NCBI RefSeq assembly: GCF_013403875.1
Contig: NZ_JACBNX010000002.1
Coordinates: 1-64,000 of the forward strand
Reading direction: 5' to 3'
Origin: Burkholderia guangdongensis
GTDB lineage: Bacteria > Pseudomonadota > Gammaproteobacteria > Burkholderiales > Burkholderiaceae
Length of the DNA stretch: 64,000 nt
The translations under genes and the position numbers were made by a program. Under the pieces are notes generated by a model, which saw nothing but the letters and a program-made list of their open reading frames with translations, did not search any database and had not been told where the DNA came from. This document shows positions 23,537 to 34,648 of this stretch, in pieces (positions within the stretch are counted from its first letter, which is position 1; each line of letters begins with the position of its first letter).

Positions 23537-24822
23537 CGACCGCGCATCAGGAGCGCCCCGCCGCCGCGTCGCCGTACCGTTTCGAACGCGAGATGACGTC
23601 CGGATACGAGCGTCTTGCGGCGCAGCATCACGACCTGACGCTCACGAGCGTGTTCCAGCCGATCTTCAGCCTGTCGCACCAGCGCGCGGTCGGCTACGAG
23701 GCGCTGCTGCGCGCGCACGACACGCTCGATCGCACGGTGCCGCCGCTCGACGTGTTCGGCGAGGCCGCGCGCCACGGCGAGCTGCTGCAGCTCGACCGGC
23801 TCGCGCAGGCGCTGCACCTGGAGAACTTCGCGCTGCTCGGCGCGGAGCGCGAGTGGCTGTTCCTGAACGTGCATCCGGGCGTGCTGACCGATCCGTTCCA
23901 GGCGGCGGCGCTGCTCGCGAACCTGAAGCGGCTCGCGATCGCGCCGCGCCGGATCGTGCTCGAAGTGCTCGAGCAGCGCGCGGACGACCTCGAGCGGCTC
24001 GCGGAGGCGACGCGCGAGTTCCGCGCGCTCGGCTTCCTGATCGCGCTCGACGATTTCGGCGCTGGGCATTCGAACATCGAGCGGATCTGGCAGATGAATC
24101 CGGACATCGTGAAGCTCGACCGGATGATGCTGTCGCATGCCGGGCACGGCAACGGTCGCGAGGCGATCCTGCACGGGCTCGTCACGCTGCTGCACGAGGC
24201 GGGCAAGCTCGTGCTCGTCGAGGGGATCGAGACCGAGCACGAGGCGCAGATCGCACTCGCGTGCGAGGCGGATTTCGTGCAGGGGCATTTCTTCGGACGG
24301 CCGGCGCCGGGGCTGCCGGACAGCGCGGCGGCGACCGCGTGCATCGGCGAGCTGACCGAGCGCTACCGGCAGCAGGCCGACGCGCGCGAGCGGCGCGACG
24401 CGCAGCGCCTCGCGCCGTACCTGCGCGCTTTCGAGCGCGCGGCGGAGCGGCTCGCGGCGGGCGAATCGCTCGACGAGGTCTGCTGGAATTTTCTGGCGCT
24501 CGACGATGCGGCGCGCTGCTTTCTGCTCGACGCGCACGGGCGGCAGGCGGGGCGCAACGTCGTGCTGCGCGTCGATCGCGCATCGCCGGAGACGCGCTTT
24601 CTGCCGCTGTCGGACGCGCAGGGCGCGAACTGGCTGCGGCGGCCGTACTTCCGCTCGGCGATCGTGGAGCCGGGGCGCGTGCAGGTCACGCGGCCGTATC
24701 TGTCGATCAACGAGGCGCAGCCGTGCGTGACGCTGTCGATCGCGGTGCGGGTGGGGGATGTGCTGCGGGTGCTGTGTGGGGATATCGACTGGATCGACGG
24801 GGAGCAGGCGTTGAGTGCGTGA
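23533..24822 (+). CDS. EAL-domain c-di-GMP phosphodiesterase with C-terminal sensor domain
   Basis: A 429-residue cytosolic protein that should hydrolyse c-di-GMP to pGpG. The EAL domain (about 35-275) keeps the residues needed for activity: E56 in YEALLR, N112 in FLNVHP, E144 in LEVLEQ, D173-D174 in LDDFGAG, K194 in IVKLDR and E230 in VEGIET. The C-terminal half (about 285-425) resembles the YkuI C-terminal/PAS-like ligand domain (LLDAHGRQAGRN, RRPYFRSAIVEPGRVQVTRPYLS). The AGGAGGAGG Shine-Dalgarno just upstream sets the start at 23533. It probably tunes motility versus biofilm; its signal is unknown. Confidence 0.92.
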   Translation: MTTAHQERPAAASPYRFEREMTSGYERLAAQHHDLTLTSVFQPIFSLSHQRAVGYEALLRAHDTLDRTVPPLDVFGEAARHGELLQLDRLAQALHLENFALLGAEREWLFLNVHPGVLTDPFQAAALLANLKRLAIAPRRIVLEVLEQRADDLERLAEATREFRALGFLIALDDFGAGHSNIERIWQMNPDIVKLDRMMLSHAGHGNGREAILHGLVTLLHEAGKLVLVEGIETEHEAQIALACEADFVQGHFFGRPAPGLPDSAAATACIGELTERYRQQADARERRDAQRLAPYLRAFERAAERLAAGESLDEVCWNFLALDDAARCFLLDAHGRQAGRNVVLRVDRASPETRFLPLSDAQGANWLRRPYFRSAIVEPGRVQVTRPYLSINEAQPCVTLSIAVRVGDVLRVLCGDIDWIDGEQALSA

Positions 24823-24909
24823 GCGCGCGGCGGTGACGGCGCGCGCCGCCGCCCCGCCCGACGTGCCGCGCGGTCGAACGCGGCCGGCCCGTCAACCGCC
24901 GTCAACCGA

Positions 24910-25977
24910 TTACGCGGAAGCGCGCCCGCACTTTTCCGCCGTCTCCACCGGCAACTGCTCCGCCCCTTCCGCCCGCATCCCCAGGCGCGCGAGCAGCTTC
25001 CGATCGCGCTCCGAGCGCGGATTGCTCGTCGTCAGCAGCTGATCGCCGTAGAACATCGAGTTCGCGCCGGCCAGAAAGCACAACGCCTGCATCGAATCGT
25101 CGAGCTGCTCGCGGCCGGCCGACAGCCGCACCATCGCCTTCGGCATCGTGATCCGCGCGACCGCGATCGTGCGCACGAACTCGAACGGATCGAGCTTCTC
25201 CGCATGCGCGAGCGGTGTGCCCTCGATCGCGACGAGGTTGTTGATCGGCACCGACTCCGGATACGGATCCAGGTTCGCGAGCTGCGCGATCAGCCCCGAG
25301 CGCTCGCGGCGCGATTCGCCCATCCCGATGATCCCGCCGCAGCACACGTTGATCCCCGCGTCGCGTACGCGGTCGAGCGTGTCGAGACGGTCCTGGTACG
25401 TGCGCGTCGAGATGATCTGCCCGTAGAACTCCGGCGACGTGTCGAGGTTGTGGTTGTAGTAGTCGAGGCCCGCGTCGGCAAGCCGCTGCGCCTGCTCGTC
25501 CTCGAGCATCCCGAGCGTCATGCACGTTTCGAGCCCCATCGCCTTCACGCCGCGCACCATCTCGGTCAGCGGCGCCATGTGGCGCTCCTTCGGGTTGCGC
25601 CATGCGGCGCCCATGCAGAAGCGCGTCGCGCCGTTCGCCTTCGCGGCGCGCGCGGCATCGAGCACCGTGTCGACGTCCATCAGCTTCTCCGCCTTCAGCC
25701 CGGTGTCGTGATGCGCGGACTGCGAGCAGTAGCCGCAGTCCTCCTCGCAGCCGCCGGTCTTGATCGACAGCAGCGTCGACAGCTGGATCGCGTTCGCGTC
25801 GAAGTGCTCGCGGTGCGTCTGCTGCGCGCGGAAGATCAGATCGTTGAACGGCAGCTCGAACAGCGCGAGTACGTCTGCGACTTTCCAGCGCGGCGCGGCC
25901 GGCGCGGCGATCGGTTGCGCGTCGGTCGACGCATGGGTCGGCGCGGCGACGGTCTGGGCTTCGGTCATCGTGTTCAT
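24910..25977 (-). CDS. bioB: Biotin synthase
   Basis: A 355-residue radical-SAM enzyme that inserts sulfur into dethiobiotin, the last step of biotin synthesis. The 4Fe-4S/SAM motif is Cys77-x3-Cys81-x2-Cys84 ([16 protein letters not shown]). Further conserved segments include [26 protein letters not shown] and the [10 protein letters not shown] end region. The first 30 residues are an Ala/Thr-rich extension without family conservation. It is the last gene of bioA-bioF-bioD-bioB, 36 bp after bioD. Confidence 0.98.
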   Translation of the reverse strand: MNTMTEAQTVAAPTHASTDAQPIAAPAAPRWKVADVLALFELPFNDLIFRAQQTHREHFDANAIQLSTLLSIKTGGCEEDCGYCSQSAHHDTGLKAEKLMDVDTVLDAARAAKANGATRFCMGAAWRNPKERHMAPLTEMVRGVKAMGLETCMTLGMLEDEQAQRLADAGLDYYNHNLDTSPEFYGQIISTRTYQDRLDTLDRVRDAGINVCCGGIIGMGESRRERSGLIAQLANLDPYPESVPINNLVAIEGTPLAHAEKLDPFEFVRTIAVARITMPKAMVRLSAGREQLDDSMQALCFLAGANSMFYGDQLLTTSNPRSERDRKLLARLGMRAEGAEQLPVETAEKCGRASA

Positions 25978-26013
25978 CCTGGAAACGTGGAATCGTGGAA
26001 ACGGGTAAGGGGC

Positions 26014-26810
26014 TCAGCGTTGCGCGGCGGCGCGCAGCGCGTCGGTGAGCGTGGCGACGTCGAGCGACGCCGCGGCGGATTCGGGCGACGGCGGGCTCAT
26101 GTATGCGATGCGGCCGAGCATCGGCGCACGGTGCTCGCGCGCGAGCCAGTCGCGCAACGTCGCGACGTTCTCATCAGCGAACGACATCGCCGGATCGACG
26201 TGATTCGCGACCCAGCCGGCGAGCGGCAGGCCGGCGGCGGCGATCGCGTCGGCGGTCAGCAACGCGTGGTTGATGCAGCCGAGCCGCACGCCGACGACGA
26301 GCACCGCCGGCAGCCCGAGCGCGACCGCGAGGTCGGCGGTGTCATGCTTCGCGCCGAGCGGCACGCGAAACCCGCCGACGCCTTCGACGACCACGACGTC
26401 CGCGCGCCGCACCGCTTCGCGATGGCATGCGACGATCGTGTCGATGTCGAGCGTGACGCCTTCCTGCCCGGCGACGATGTGCGGCGCGGCCGGCGCCTTC
26501 AGCAGGAACGGCGTGCGCAGCTCGGGCGGCAGTACGACGCTCGCGGCCGCGTCGAGCTGGTCCGCGTCCTCGTTGCGCCACACGCCGTCGCGCTCGTATG
26601 CGCCGGCTGCCACCGGCTTCATCGCAGCCGCGCGCAGGCCCGCGCGCGTGAACGCGTGCAGCAGCGCGGCGGACACGAAGGTCTTGCCGATCTCGGTGTC
26701 GGTGCCGGTGACGAAAAGTGAAAGCGCCGCTGACGTCCGCCGGGCCGCCCCAAGGGCGGCAGCCGCCCCCTCGGGGGGCAGCGAACGAAGTGAGCGTGGG
26801 GGCTGTTTCG

Positions 26811-26814
<4 letters not shown>
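26014..26814 (-). CDS. bioD: Dethiobiotin synthetase, with repeat-derived N-terminal extension
   Basis: A 266-residue ATP-dependent dethiobiotin synthase that closes the ureido ring of biotin. The P-loop GTDTEIGKT sits at 37-45, whereas most BioD proteins have it near residue 10. The extra N terminus (about 3-30, [20 protein letters not shown]) is translated from a palindromic repeat element and is unlikely to be part of the fold. The ATG overlaps the bioF stop as ATGA, and no other start codon lies between it and the P-loop, so the extension is probably really translated. The remaining body ([24 protein letters not shown]) is normal. Confidence 0.95.
26744..26812. repeat. REP-like palindromic element inside bioD
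   Basis: Two adjacent dyads: GCCGCCC (26744-26750) with GGGCGGC (26754-26760), then GCCCCC (26765-26770) with GGGGGC (26774-26779). They are followed by the tail CAGCGAACGAAGTGAGCGTG. I recall this GC-rich tail and hairpin pair as a dispersed intergenic repeat in Burkholderia genomes. Here it occupies the bioF-bioD junction and is read through in frame. Confidence 0.6.
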
Positions 26815-27991
<1,177 letters not shown>

Positions 27992-27995
<4 letters not shown>

Positions 27996-29350
27996 TCGGA
28001 GTGCTCCGCAAGCGTCGCATCGAGCGTGTCGCGCGTGCGTTGCGCGAGCCACGCGATGCCCGCGTCGTCGATGATGTAAGGCGGCATCAGGTAGACCGTC
28101 GTGCCGATCGGGCGCAGCAGCACTTCGCGCTCGAGCGCGTGCTCGAAGAAGCGGCGCGAGAAGGTGCGAGAAGCGTCGCGCGCGGCATCGCCGTCGAACG
28201 CCACGTCGAACGCGAACAGCGTGCCGCGCTCGCGCATGTGCCGCACGTTCGGATGCGCGGCGAGCGGCGCGAGCGCGTCGCGCATCGCCGCGGATTTGCG
28301 CGCGTTGCTCGCGAGCACGTCGTCGCGCGCGAACAGGTCGAGCGTCGCGAGCGCCGCGCGGCACGCGAGCGGATTGCCGGTGTACGAGTGCGAATGCAGG
28401 AAGCCGCGCGCCGTGTCGTCGTCGTAGAACGCGGCGAACACGTCGTCGCGCGTGAGCACGAGCGACAGCGGCAGATAACCGCCGCTGATCCCCTTCGACA
28501 GGCACAGAAAGTCCGGCCAGATACCGGCCTGCTCGCACGCGAAGAACGTGCCGGTGCGGCCGCAGCCGACCGCGATCTCGTCCGCGATCAGATGCACGCC
28601 GAATTCGTCGCAGAGCGCGCGCAGCCCGCGCACGTACGATGGATCGTGCATCGCGAAGCCGGCCGCGCACTGCACGAGCGGCTCGACGATCAGCGCGGCG
28701 ATCCGGTCGCTTCGTTCGACGAACAATCGGCGCACGTCGGCGAGCGCGCGGCTCGCGACGTCGGCGGCGGTCTCGCCTTGCGCAGCCTGCCGCGCGTCCG
28801 GCGACGCGACGACGTGCGCGTGGCGGATCAGCGGATCGTAGGCATCCTTGAACAGCGCGACGTCGGTGACGCCGAGCGCGCCGATCGTTTCGCCGTGATA
28901 GCCGTTCGCGACGCAGACGAATTCGTTCTTCTGCGCGTGCCCGCGATTGCGCCACGAATGGAAGCTCATCTTCAGCGCGATCTCGACGGCCGACGCGCCG
29001 TCGGACGCGAAGAACGCGTGGCCGAGCGTGTGGCCGGTCAGCGCGGACAGGCGCTCCGCGAGCAAGATCGCGGGCTCGTGCGTGCAACCGGCGAGCATCG
29101 CGTGCTCGAGCGTGTCGAGCTGATCCTTCAGTGCCGCGTTGATGTCCGGATTCGCGTGGCCGAACAGGTTGACCCACCACGAGCTGATCGCGTCGAAATA
29201 GCGGCGGCCGTCGTGGTCATACAGCCACGCGCCGCTGCCGCGCGCGACCGGGATGAGCGGCAGGCGCTCGTGATGCTTCATCTGCGTACAGGGATGCCAG
29301 ACGGCGCGCAGGCTGCGCGCCACCCAGGCGTCGGGTGCGTGCGTGTTCAA
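27992..29350 (-). CDS. bioA: Adenosylmethionine-8-amino-7-oxononanoate aminotransferase
   Basis: A 452-residue class III PLP aminotransferase that converts KAPA to DAPA using S-adenosylmethionine as amino donor. Conserved residues are easily seen: WHPCTQM (18-24) and [10 protein letters not shown] (56-65) for substrate, NGYHGET (149-155), [11 protein letters not shown] (257-267) and Lys286 in [13 protein letters not shown]. No in-frame ATG lies in the right place. The TTG at 29350 is chosen because GGAG stands five bases before it and it gives the usual N terminus ([13 protein letters not shown]). A TTG at 29440 is the alternative. It is the first gene of the bio operon. Confidence 0.95.
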
Positions 29351-29804
29351 GACGACTCCGTTGCGGGATGCGCGATCGACGTGGCGTTCGCGCGAATGGG
29401 CATGGTTCGGCCGGCCGGCGCCCGGCCGTGCGAACGGCAAACGGGCAGAGATTAGCGCGTTCCGCGTGCCGATGCACTAGCGGCGAAAAATCCCGTAAAG
29501 CCTTGCTGGGCGGGAGTTGGCGGCAGATCGGAGCGGCTCGGGACGGAACGATTCCGATCAGGGAAAATGCCCGCAGTTGACGACGTCAGAGTGACACCCC
29601 CCAGCGAAAAAAATCATGCGGCGGCGCGGGCGATGGAACGGCGGAGCGTGACGGAAAAATGAGTGCGCGATCGCGATGCGGCGGACATGACGACGCGATG
29701 CGCAGCAAAGTACGTACAAGCAAGCACATGCAAGCGCAACGAATCCGAGGGATGGAAGAAGGGAGGAACCGCTCAGCGCGACGCGAGAAGAAAGGGGGCG
29801 CCGC
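29351..29804. other. 454-bp region upstream of the bio operon
   Basis: Should hold the bioA promoter (minus strand). An 11-bp palindrome TGACGACGTCA lies at 29578-29588. A 19-bp sequence CCGCTCAGCGCGACGCGAG occurs twice, at 29769-29787 and 29801-29819; the second copy includes the stop codon of the next gene. No recognisable biotin operator is seen. Confidence 0.45.
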
Positions 29805-31061
29805 TCAGCGCGACGCGAGCGAAGAATGCGCGACCTGCGCGTCGTCGTCGCGATCGGCGGTCTGCTCCGGCGCATGCCAGACGACGCGGTTGTCGACCGC
29901 ATAGAGCCGGCACGAGCCCATGCCCTGTTTCGCGCAGTTGTCGAGCGCAAGCGCCATCGGATCGTCGCCGCCTTCGGCCCACGACCACGCGCCTTCGGCG
30001 GACACCGCGAACGCGCGGCTCGGATGCTGGCTCAGGAAATGGCGATAGCCGTCGCGGCCGGCCTCGTCGACGAACGGCACCGCGTCGACAGAGTCGATCG
30101 ACGCATAGCCGCTCGCCTTCGGCTCGTGCGGCTCCGCGACCGCAAAGCGGACCGCGGTCGGCATGTTCAGCTGCGCGAGAAACGCGTCGACCGCGGGCCA
30201 CCAGACGTCGACGCCGTCGCGATCGATCACGAGCCGATGCGCGTCGTCCTTGTAGCTGCCGTAGTCGACGAACCGCACCTGTGCGCCGTGCGACTGGTAC
30301 GCGTCGCGCATCTGCGCGACGAGCGCGGGCGTCCAGACGGAGTCGTTGTCGCCGTAGAACCACAGCGACGGCACCGCCGTGTGCGCGCCGTACTGATCGA
30401 ACGCGGCGACGAGATTGTGCTGCCACCCGTCGCACAGATCCTGGCGCAGCCCGCCCGAGAAATTGATGATGCCGCGCACGCCGCGCGCGGCTTCGGTGCC
30501 GTACGCGAGCGACACGAGGCCGCCGTGCGACGTGCCGGCGACGACGATCTTCGATGCGTCGACATACGGCTGATGCGCCATGTAGCGGATCGTCGCGGCG
30601 ACGTCGTCGGCCTGCGCGATGCCATTGCGGGCGACGTTGCAGCCTTCCTGCTGATAGGTGCCGCCGGAGCCGGCGAAGCCCTGGCGGTTCGGCGCGATCA
30701 CAGCATAGCCGCGGCGCACGAATTCGCGCGCGAACGCGAGCGGGCGGCTGCGCGGCTGCTGATGCAGATCGCCGGTGTTCTTGCCGTGGTTGAACACGAC
30801 GAGCGGGAACGGGCCGGGGCCGTCGGGCTTGAACAGCGTCGCTTCGAGCGTCACCGTGCCGGATGCATCGGCCGGAATGCGAACGATCTGCTCATTGAGA
30901 TTCGCGGCGACCTGCGGCAGGCCGGAGCCCTCGTAGTCGAAGCGCTCGGCGTGCGCGAACGGGCTGGTCGTAGCGGTATCGGCGTGCGGCAGCGTATCGG
31001 CCAGCGCGGCCGACAGCGCACAGGCCGCCATCCATCCCACCAATACTTTGCTGAACGCCAT
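29805..31061 (-). CDS. Secreted dienelactone-hydrolase-like alpha/beta hydrolase
   Basis: A 418-residue exported hydrolase. Residues 1-22 form a signal peptide (MAFSKVLVGWMAACALSAALADT). The hydrolase core carries FPLVVFNHGKNTGD (oxyanion region), the nucleophile elbow VAGTSHGGLVSL, an Asp in YGDNDSVW and a His in KDDAHRLV. The C-terminal 110 residues (from about 305) form an extra domain with two cysteines (DNCAKQGMGSCRLYAVDNRVVWH), which resembles a small disulfide-linked module. The start at 31061 is preferred because it begins the signal peptide; 31103 is possible. Substrate unknown. Confidence 0.83.
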   Translation of the reverse strand: MAFSKVLVGWMAACALSAALADTLPHADTATTSPFAHAERFDYEGSGLPQVAANLNEQIVRIPADASGTVTLEATLFKPDGPGPFPLVVFNHGKNTGDLHQQPRSRPLAFAREFVRRGYAVIAPNRQGFAGSGGTYQQEGCNVARNGIAQADDVAATIRYMAHQPYVDASKIVVAGTSHGGLVSLAYGTEAARGVRGIINFSGGLRQDLCDGWQHNLVAAFDQYGAHTAVPSLWFYGDNDSVWTPALVAQMRDAYQSHGAQVRFVDYGSYKDDAHRLVIDRDGVDVWWPAVDAFLAQLNMPTAVRFAVAEPHEPKASGYASIDSVDAVPFVDEAGRDGYRHFLSQHPSRAFAVSAEGAWSWAEGGDDPMALALDNCAKQGMGSCRLYAVDNRVVWHAPEQTADRDDDAQVAHSSLASR

Positions 31062-31476
31062 TCGCAAAACCCGCCATGTCCTTTGACGAAACCGAGCGCT
31101 CATCGTAGCTGGACAATTTCGGGTTGTGCAATGCGGGAATTACCCGGCGTTTGATACGACAAGTATTTGTCAGCGTTCGCTTAATTGAGGCGCGAGTATG
31201 CGTTCGAATTAGGGTGCGCAATACTGGCGATCAAGCGCGCTGCCAGGCCGGACGGGGTGTTGCGGGTGGGGAGCGAATCGATTTGCGCGTATCGCGCGGG
31301 CGACGAGCGGGAAGTCGTAATCGACGGTAACGGCGGAGGTGATGGGTTTCTTATTATTGGTATCGAGTCGTTCGCATAAGTCATCAATGGGAGACCCGAT
31401 GGGTTCGCGTTCGATTTTGCGATGCGGGAATCGGCATAGTGGATCGATATTCGGCGCGTTGCGTTGACGCAATTCC
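31062..31476. other. 415-bp intergenic stretch, AT-richer
   Basis: Upstream region of the secreted hydrolase and downstream of the YchJ gene, both on the minus strand. It is visibly AT-richer than its neighbours. A 64-codon plus-strand frame (31185-31379, TTG start) and a 110-codon minus frame overlap here, but neither has a Shine-Dalgarno or a family resemblance. I see no supported gene. Confidence 0.4.
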
Positions 31477-31914
31477 TCACCGCTCCGTCACTTCTCCGTC
31501 GACGTATCGCCACCGGTCGTCCGTTCCCTTCTCGAACCGGCTGACCTCATGCAGCCGATACGCGCGTCCGCCGATCTTGTACCTCGCGACGAACTCGACG
31601 ACCGCATGCCGCTCGTCGATCTGCTGATGCCGCTTCACCGCGAGCCCGATCCACTTCGGCGCATCGGCCGCATCCGGATCGGCGTCGAGATCGGCGGGGC
31701 ACGTGCGCGGGTCCCACGTCGCGCGCAGATAGTCGTTCGCGCCGAGCACGTACGCGCTGTAACGCGAGCGCATCAGCTCGAGCGCGGTCGGCGCGAACGC
31801 GTCGCCGTCGATGAAGCGGCCGCAGCACGCGGCATAACGCGGCGCGCGCGCGGCGGCGCCCGCCTGCGGCGATGCGCCGCCGCACGGGCATGTATCGGGT
31901 CGGGAAGCCGTCAT
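31477..31914 (-). CDS. YchJ-family (UPF0225) SEC-C motif protein
   Basis: A 145-residue cytosolic protein. An N-terminal SEC-C-like zinc motif (CPCGG near 9-13 with YAACCGRFI near 27-35) precedes the YchJ domain, typified by LMRSRYSAYVLGANDYLRATWDP and VEFVARYKIGGRAYRLHEVSRFE. The biochemical role is not established. It is the last gene of the apparent aceK-can-thiolase-SDR run, 22 bp after the SDR gene. Confidence 0.88.
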   Translation of the reverse strand: MTASRPDTCPCGGASPQAGAAARAPRYAACCGRFIDGDAFAPTALELMRSRYSAYVLGANDYLRATWDPRTCPADLDADPDAADAPKWIGLAVKRHQQIDERHAVVEFVARYKIGGRAYRLHEVSRFEKGTDDRWRYVDGEVTER

Positions 31915-31936
31915 CGGAAGGAAAGAAAGTGGGCGC

Positions 31937-32614
<678 letters not shown>

Positions 32615-32641
32615 GTCAGCCTCCCTCGCGCCCGCGGGCGT

Positions 32642-33832
32642 TCAGATCAGTTCGATGCCCATCGCGGTCGCCTCGCCGCCGCCGATGCACAGGCTCGCGA
32701 CGCCGCGTTTGCCGCCGCGCGCGCGCAGCGCGCCGATCAGCGTGACGAGGATCCGCGCGCCGGACGCGCCGATCGGATGGCCGAGCGCGCACGCGCCGCC
32801 GTTCACGTTGACCTTGCCGTGCGGCAGGTCGTGATCCTTCATCGCGGCCATCGTGACGACCGCGAACGCCTCGTTGATCTCGTATAGATCGACGTCGGAC
32901 GCGCGCCAGCCGTTCCTGGCGAACAGCCGCGAGATCGCGCCGACCGGCGCGGTCGTGAACTTCGACGGCTGCTGCGCGAACGTCGAATGCCCGACCACGC
33001 GCGCGATCGGCGTCGCGCCGAGCTTCTCGGCGGTCGACGCGCGCATCATCACGAGCGCGGCCGCGCCGTCGGAGATCGACGACGAATTCGCGGCGGTCAC
33101 TGTGCCGGTCTTGCTGAACGCGGGCCTGAGCGTCGGAATCTTCGACGGATCGGCCTTGAACGGCTGCTCGTCGCGCGACACGACGGTATCGCCCTTCTTG
33201 CCGGCGACGGTCACCGGCGCGATTTCCCAGTCGAACGAGCCGTCCTCGTTCGCGCGCTTCGCGCGCGCGAGCGATTCGATCGCGAACGCGTCCTGAGCCT
33301 CGCGCGTGAACGCGTATTCGCCCGCGCATTCCTCGGCGAACGTGCCCATCAGGCGGCCCCGCTCGTACGCATCCTCGAGGCCGTCGAGGAACATATGGTC
33401 GAGCACCTGGCCGTGGCCCATCCGCATCCCGCCGCGCGCCTTCGGCAGCAGGTACGGCGCGTTCGTCATGCTCTCCATCCCGCCCGCGACGATCACGTCG
33501 GCCGAGCCCGCGACGAGCATGTCGTGCGCGAACATCGCCGCGCGCATCCCGGAGCCGCACATCTTGTTGATCGTCGTGCAGCCCGTGCCGAGCGGCAGCC
33601 CCGCGCCGAGCGCGGCCTGCCGCGCGGGCGCCTGGCCCTGGCCGGCGGGCAGCACGCAGCCGATCACGGCTTCGTCGATCTGCTCCGGGCTCAGGCCCGC
33701 GCGCGCGAGCGCCGCGGCGATCGCGGCGCTGCCGAGCTGCGGCGCGGTGAGCGACGCGAAGTCGCCCTGAAAGCCCGCGATCGGCGTGCGCGCCGCGGAC
33801 GCGATGACGATGGAATCGTGTTCAACAGCCAT
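32642..33832 (-). CDS. Acetyl-CoA acetyltransferase (thiolase)
   Basis: A 396-residue thiolase that joins or cleaves acyl-CoA units. The acyl-accepting Cys92 lies in [13 protein letters not shown]. The His of the conserved EINEAFAV...[19 protein letters not shown] block and the C-terminal catalytic Cys in [14 protein letters not shown] are present. Whether it serves acetoacetyl-CoA synthesis for polyhydroxyalkanoate or degradation cannot be told from sequence. Its start overlaps the end of the carbonic anhydrase gene by 11 bp, an unusual pairing that implies cotranscription and coupled translation. Confidence 0.95.
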   Translation of the reverse strand: MAVEHDSIVIASAARTPIAGFQGDFASLTAPQLGSAAIAAALARAGLSPEQIDEAVIGCVLPAGQGQAPARQAALGAGLPLGTGCTTINKMCGSGMRAAMFAHDMLVAGSADVIVAGGMESMTNAPYLLPKARGGMRMGHGQVLDHMFLDGLEDAYERGRLMGTFAEECAGEYAFTREAQDAFAIESLARAKRANEDGSFDWEIAPVTVAGKKGDTVVSRDEQPFKADPSKIPTLRPAFSKTGTVTAANSSSISDGAAALVMMRASTAEKLGATPIARVVGHSTFAQQPSKFTTAPVGAISRLFARNGWRASDVDLYEINEAFAVVTMAAMKDHDLPHGKVNVNGGACALGHPIGASGARILVTLIGALRARGGKRGVASLCIGGGEATAMGIELI

Positions 33833-34589
33833 GTTTCGTCTCCTTCAGGGTATCCGCCACCTTTTGGGCGACGTCGGTCAACTGCGCGGCATCGGCCTCG
33901 ATCACGTCGTTATCGGGCGAATGCCGGCCGTGCACGGTCAGCGCGGTCACGCAGCGTTTATAAGTCGAGTCGAGCGCTTCGGGGCTCGACACCGCCATCC
34001 CGAGGTTGCGCATCCGGCCGTCGTGCACGCCGTACACGAGCCCGTGCACGGTCAGCGGCTGGCCGCGCGCCCACGCGTCGTTGACGATCGTCGAGCGGCA
34101 CACGTTGACGACCTGCTCGATCGCGTTCAGCTCGATCAGGCGGCGGTAGCGCGCCTCGCCGACCGGCCATTCGTCGAGCAGCGCCGCGTGCCGTTCGCGC
34201 ACGTCCTGCACGTGATGCAGCCAGTTGTCCGCGAGGCCGACGCGGCGGCTGTGCAGCGCCGCGTTCACGCCCGAGCAGCCGTAGTGGCCGACGACCATGA
34301 TGTGCTTCACGCGCAGCAGGTCGACCGCGAACTGGATCACCGACAGGCAGTTCAGGTCGGTATGGACGACGACGTTCGCGATGTTCCGGTGAACGAACAC
34401 TTCGCCCGGCGGCAGGCCGATGATCTGGTTCGCCGGTACGCGCGAATCGGAACAGCCGATCCACAGATACTCGGGCGCCTGCTGGTCGGCGAGGCGCGAG
34501 AAGTACTGCGGATCGTCGGCGAGCATGCGCTGGACCCAGGCGTCGTTGTTGGCGAACAGATGGGAGAGCGGGTGGTCTTGGGTGTTCAT
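33822..34589 (-). CDS. can: Beta-class carbonic anhydrase
   Basis: A 255-residue zinc enzyme interconverting carbon dioxide and bicarbonate in the cytosol. Zinc ligands and the dyad are visible: Cys46, Asp48 and Arg50 in WIGCSDSRVP, and His102 and Cys105 in VGHYGCSGV. The start MNTQDHPLSHLFANN is the standard Can N terminus, so the much longer upstream frame, which runs antisense-like through the aceK end, is not used. It lies 59 bp after aceK and overlaps the thiolase gene. A 12-bp sequence CGGTCGATAAAA is duplicated in the short gap to aceK. Confidence 0.95.
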   Translation of the reverse strand: MNTQDHPLSHLFANNDAWVQRMLADDPQYFSRLADQQAPEYLWIGCSDSRVPANQIIGLPPGEVFVHRNIANVVVHTDLNCLSVIQFAVDLLRVKHIMVVGHYGCSGVNAALHSRRVGLADNWLHHVQDVRERHAALLDEWPVGEARYRRLIELNAIEQVVNVCRSTIVNDAWARGQPLTVHGLVYGVHDGRMRNLGMAVSSPEALDSTYKRCVTALTVHGRHSPDNDVIEADAAQLTDVAQKVADTLKETKHGC

Positions 34590-34648
34590 CGCGGTGGATT
34601 CCGGGGCGAAAAAAGCGGTCGATAAAACCGGTCGATAAAAGGGCGGGC

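Noticed and set aside
31185..31379. 64-codon plus-strand frame in the gap upstream of the secreted hydrolase
   Set aside because: TTG start without Shine-Dalgarno, no homology recognised, overlaps a competing minus frame.
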